From assembly GCA_017547145.1 (NCBI GenBank), contig JAFYQJ010000009.1:1-64000 (forward strand): 64,000 nucleotides of DNA, read 5' to 3'. The notes under the pieces are model-generated. The model was not told where the DNA came from. It was given only the letters and a program-made list of their open reading frames with translations, and searched no databases. Every line of letters begins with the position of its first letter. The stretch's first letter is position 1. Made by a program: the position numbers and the translations under genes. The stretch comes from Paludibacteraceae bacterium. Lineage in GTDB: Bacteria > Bacteroidota > Bacteroidia > Bacteroidales > Paludibacteraceae. Positions 63,736-64,000 of the stretch are shown piece by piece.

Positions 63736-64000
63736 TTATTCAAAAGAGTTCCAGCCTTGAGCTTTTAATTTAAATTCTTGTCCATCGCGTGTAACCAAAT
63801 ACGCACCTTGGTCTTGCGGAGTTATATGTCCTATAACTTTTATTTCTTCCAAATCTTTTATTTCATCGTAGCGATCAAGTGGGATAGTAAACAAAAGTTC
63901 GTAATCTTCTCCACCATTTAATGCAGCAGTAGTTAAATTCATATTAAATTCTTCTGCCATTGTTGCGGTTTGATAGTCGATTGGTATTTTTTCTTCGTAA
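63736..64000 (-). CDS. thiL: Thiamine-monophosphate kinase, 5' part outside window
   Basis: The last 87 codons of ThiL lie in the window; the gene continues past base 64000. IDYQTATMAEEFNMNLTTA and LNGGEDYELLFTIPLD match the conserved C-terminal region, where GGEDYELLF binds the substrate phosphate. It makes thiamine diphosphate from thiamine monophosphate. The Met at 63960 is internal. It precedes rpiB by 4 bp. Confidence 0.88.
   Translation of the reverse strand, partial: YEEKIPIDYQTATMAEEFNMNLTTAALNGGEDYELLFTIPLDRYDEIKDLEEIKVIGHITPQDQGAYLVTRDGQEFKLKAQGWNSFE

Noticed and set aside
1..64000. tRNA or rRNA genes, CRISPR arrays and insertion sequences
   Set aside because: Reading the intergenic gaps, I found no tRNA cloverleaf with a TTC arm and CCA-like end, no rRNA segment, no spaced direct repeats and no transposase.

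Overview
The window is a chromosomal segment of a low-GC Bacteroidota, most likely a member of the Bacteroidales. The evidence is the gene set (TonB-dependent receptor with a CarboxypepD_reg domain, DUF5686, DUF4292, EnvC-like and FISUMP proteins, lipoproteins, GH57/debranching glycogen locus), the conserved blocks dut-TPR-DUF4292-envC, rimP-nusA-infB-cvpA and mreBCD-mrdA-rodA, and repeated matches to the Bacteroidetes -7 promoter box TAnnTTTG. The genus cannot be fixed from the sequence. There are no rRNA or tRNA genes, no CRISPR array and no insertion sequence that I can see.

Bases 1-3485 hold a complete diversity-generating retroelement (DGR): a variable lipoprotein with a C-type-lectin-like FISUMP domain (149-1111), a MutS-domain-I-like accessory protein (1287-1826), a template repeat (2041-2224) and a DGR-type reverse transcriptase (2283-3485). 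Variable and template repeats align without gaps at an offset of 1120 bp. All 27 differences between 921 and 1104 fall on template adenines, which change 18 of 19 template Asn codons. Palindromes lie between the variable repeat and the accessory gene.

Bases 3537-7863 form a four-gene run of exported proteins: a DUF4384 protein, an Ig-like/barrel protein, a caspase-fold peptidase with intact His/Cys, and a formylglycine-generating-enzyme (FGE)-fold protein. The last 35 or so residues of the FGE protein look like a second DGR variable region whose template is not in the window. A secreted caspase plus variable lectin module next to a DGR is the most unusual part of the segment.

Bases 7957-18030 carry a Crp/Fnr regulator, a split 5'-nucleotidase with its two domains in reversed order, an NlpC/P60 peptidase, murB, a glycogen-metabolism trio (debranching enzyme, GT4, GH57) and a lipoprotein with repeated propeller-like units. 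Bases 18081-22968 hold a RecD-like helicase, two small unknown genes (one with an HExxH motif), a cyclophilin, ftsE and a membrane-anchored M23 peptidase.

Bases 22974-44656 are on the minus strand. In transcription order they are rimP-nusA-infB, cvpA-topA, dut-TPR-DUF4292-envC-uvrD, a TonB-dependent receptor broken by one in-frame TAG, and a surface-glycan cluster (GT2, cytidylyltransferase, HMGL-type aldolase, GT52-like transferase, GT2-like protein). Bases 44897-55920 hold the rod-shape/elongasome operon, a stand-alone MetH activation domain, a DUF5686 outer-membrane protein and a BIG2 lipoprotein. Bases 56042-61452 are a suf operon (sufS-sufB-pnuC-sufC-sufD). The end holds an LRR protein with a recent 138-bp internal duplication, a membrane protein, rpiB and the 3' part of thiL.
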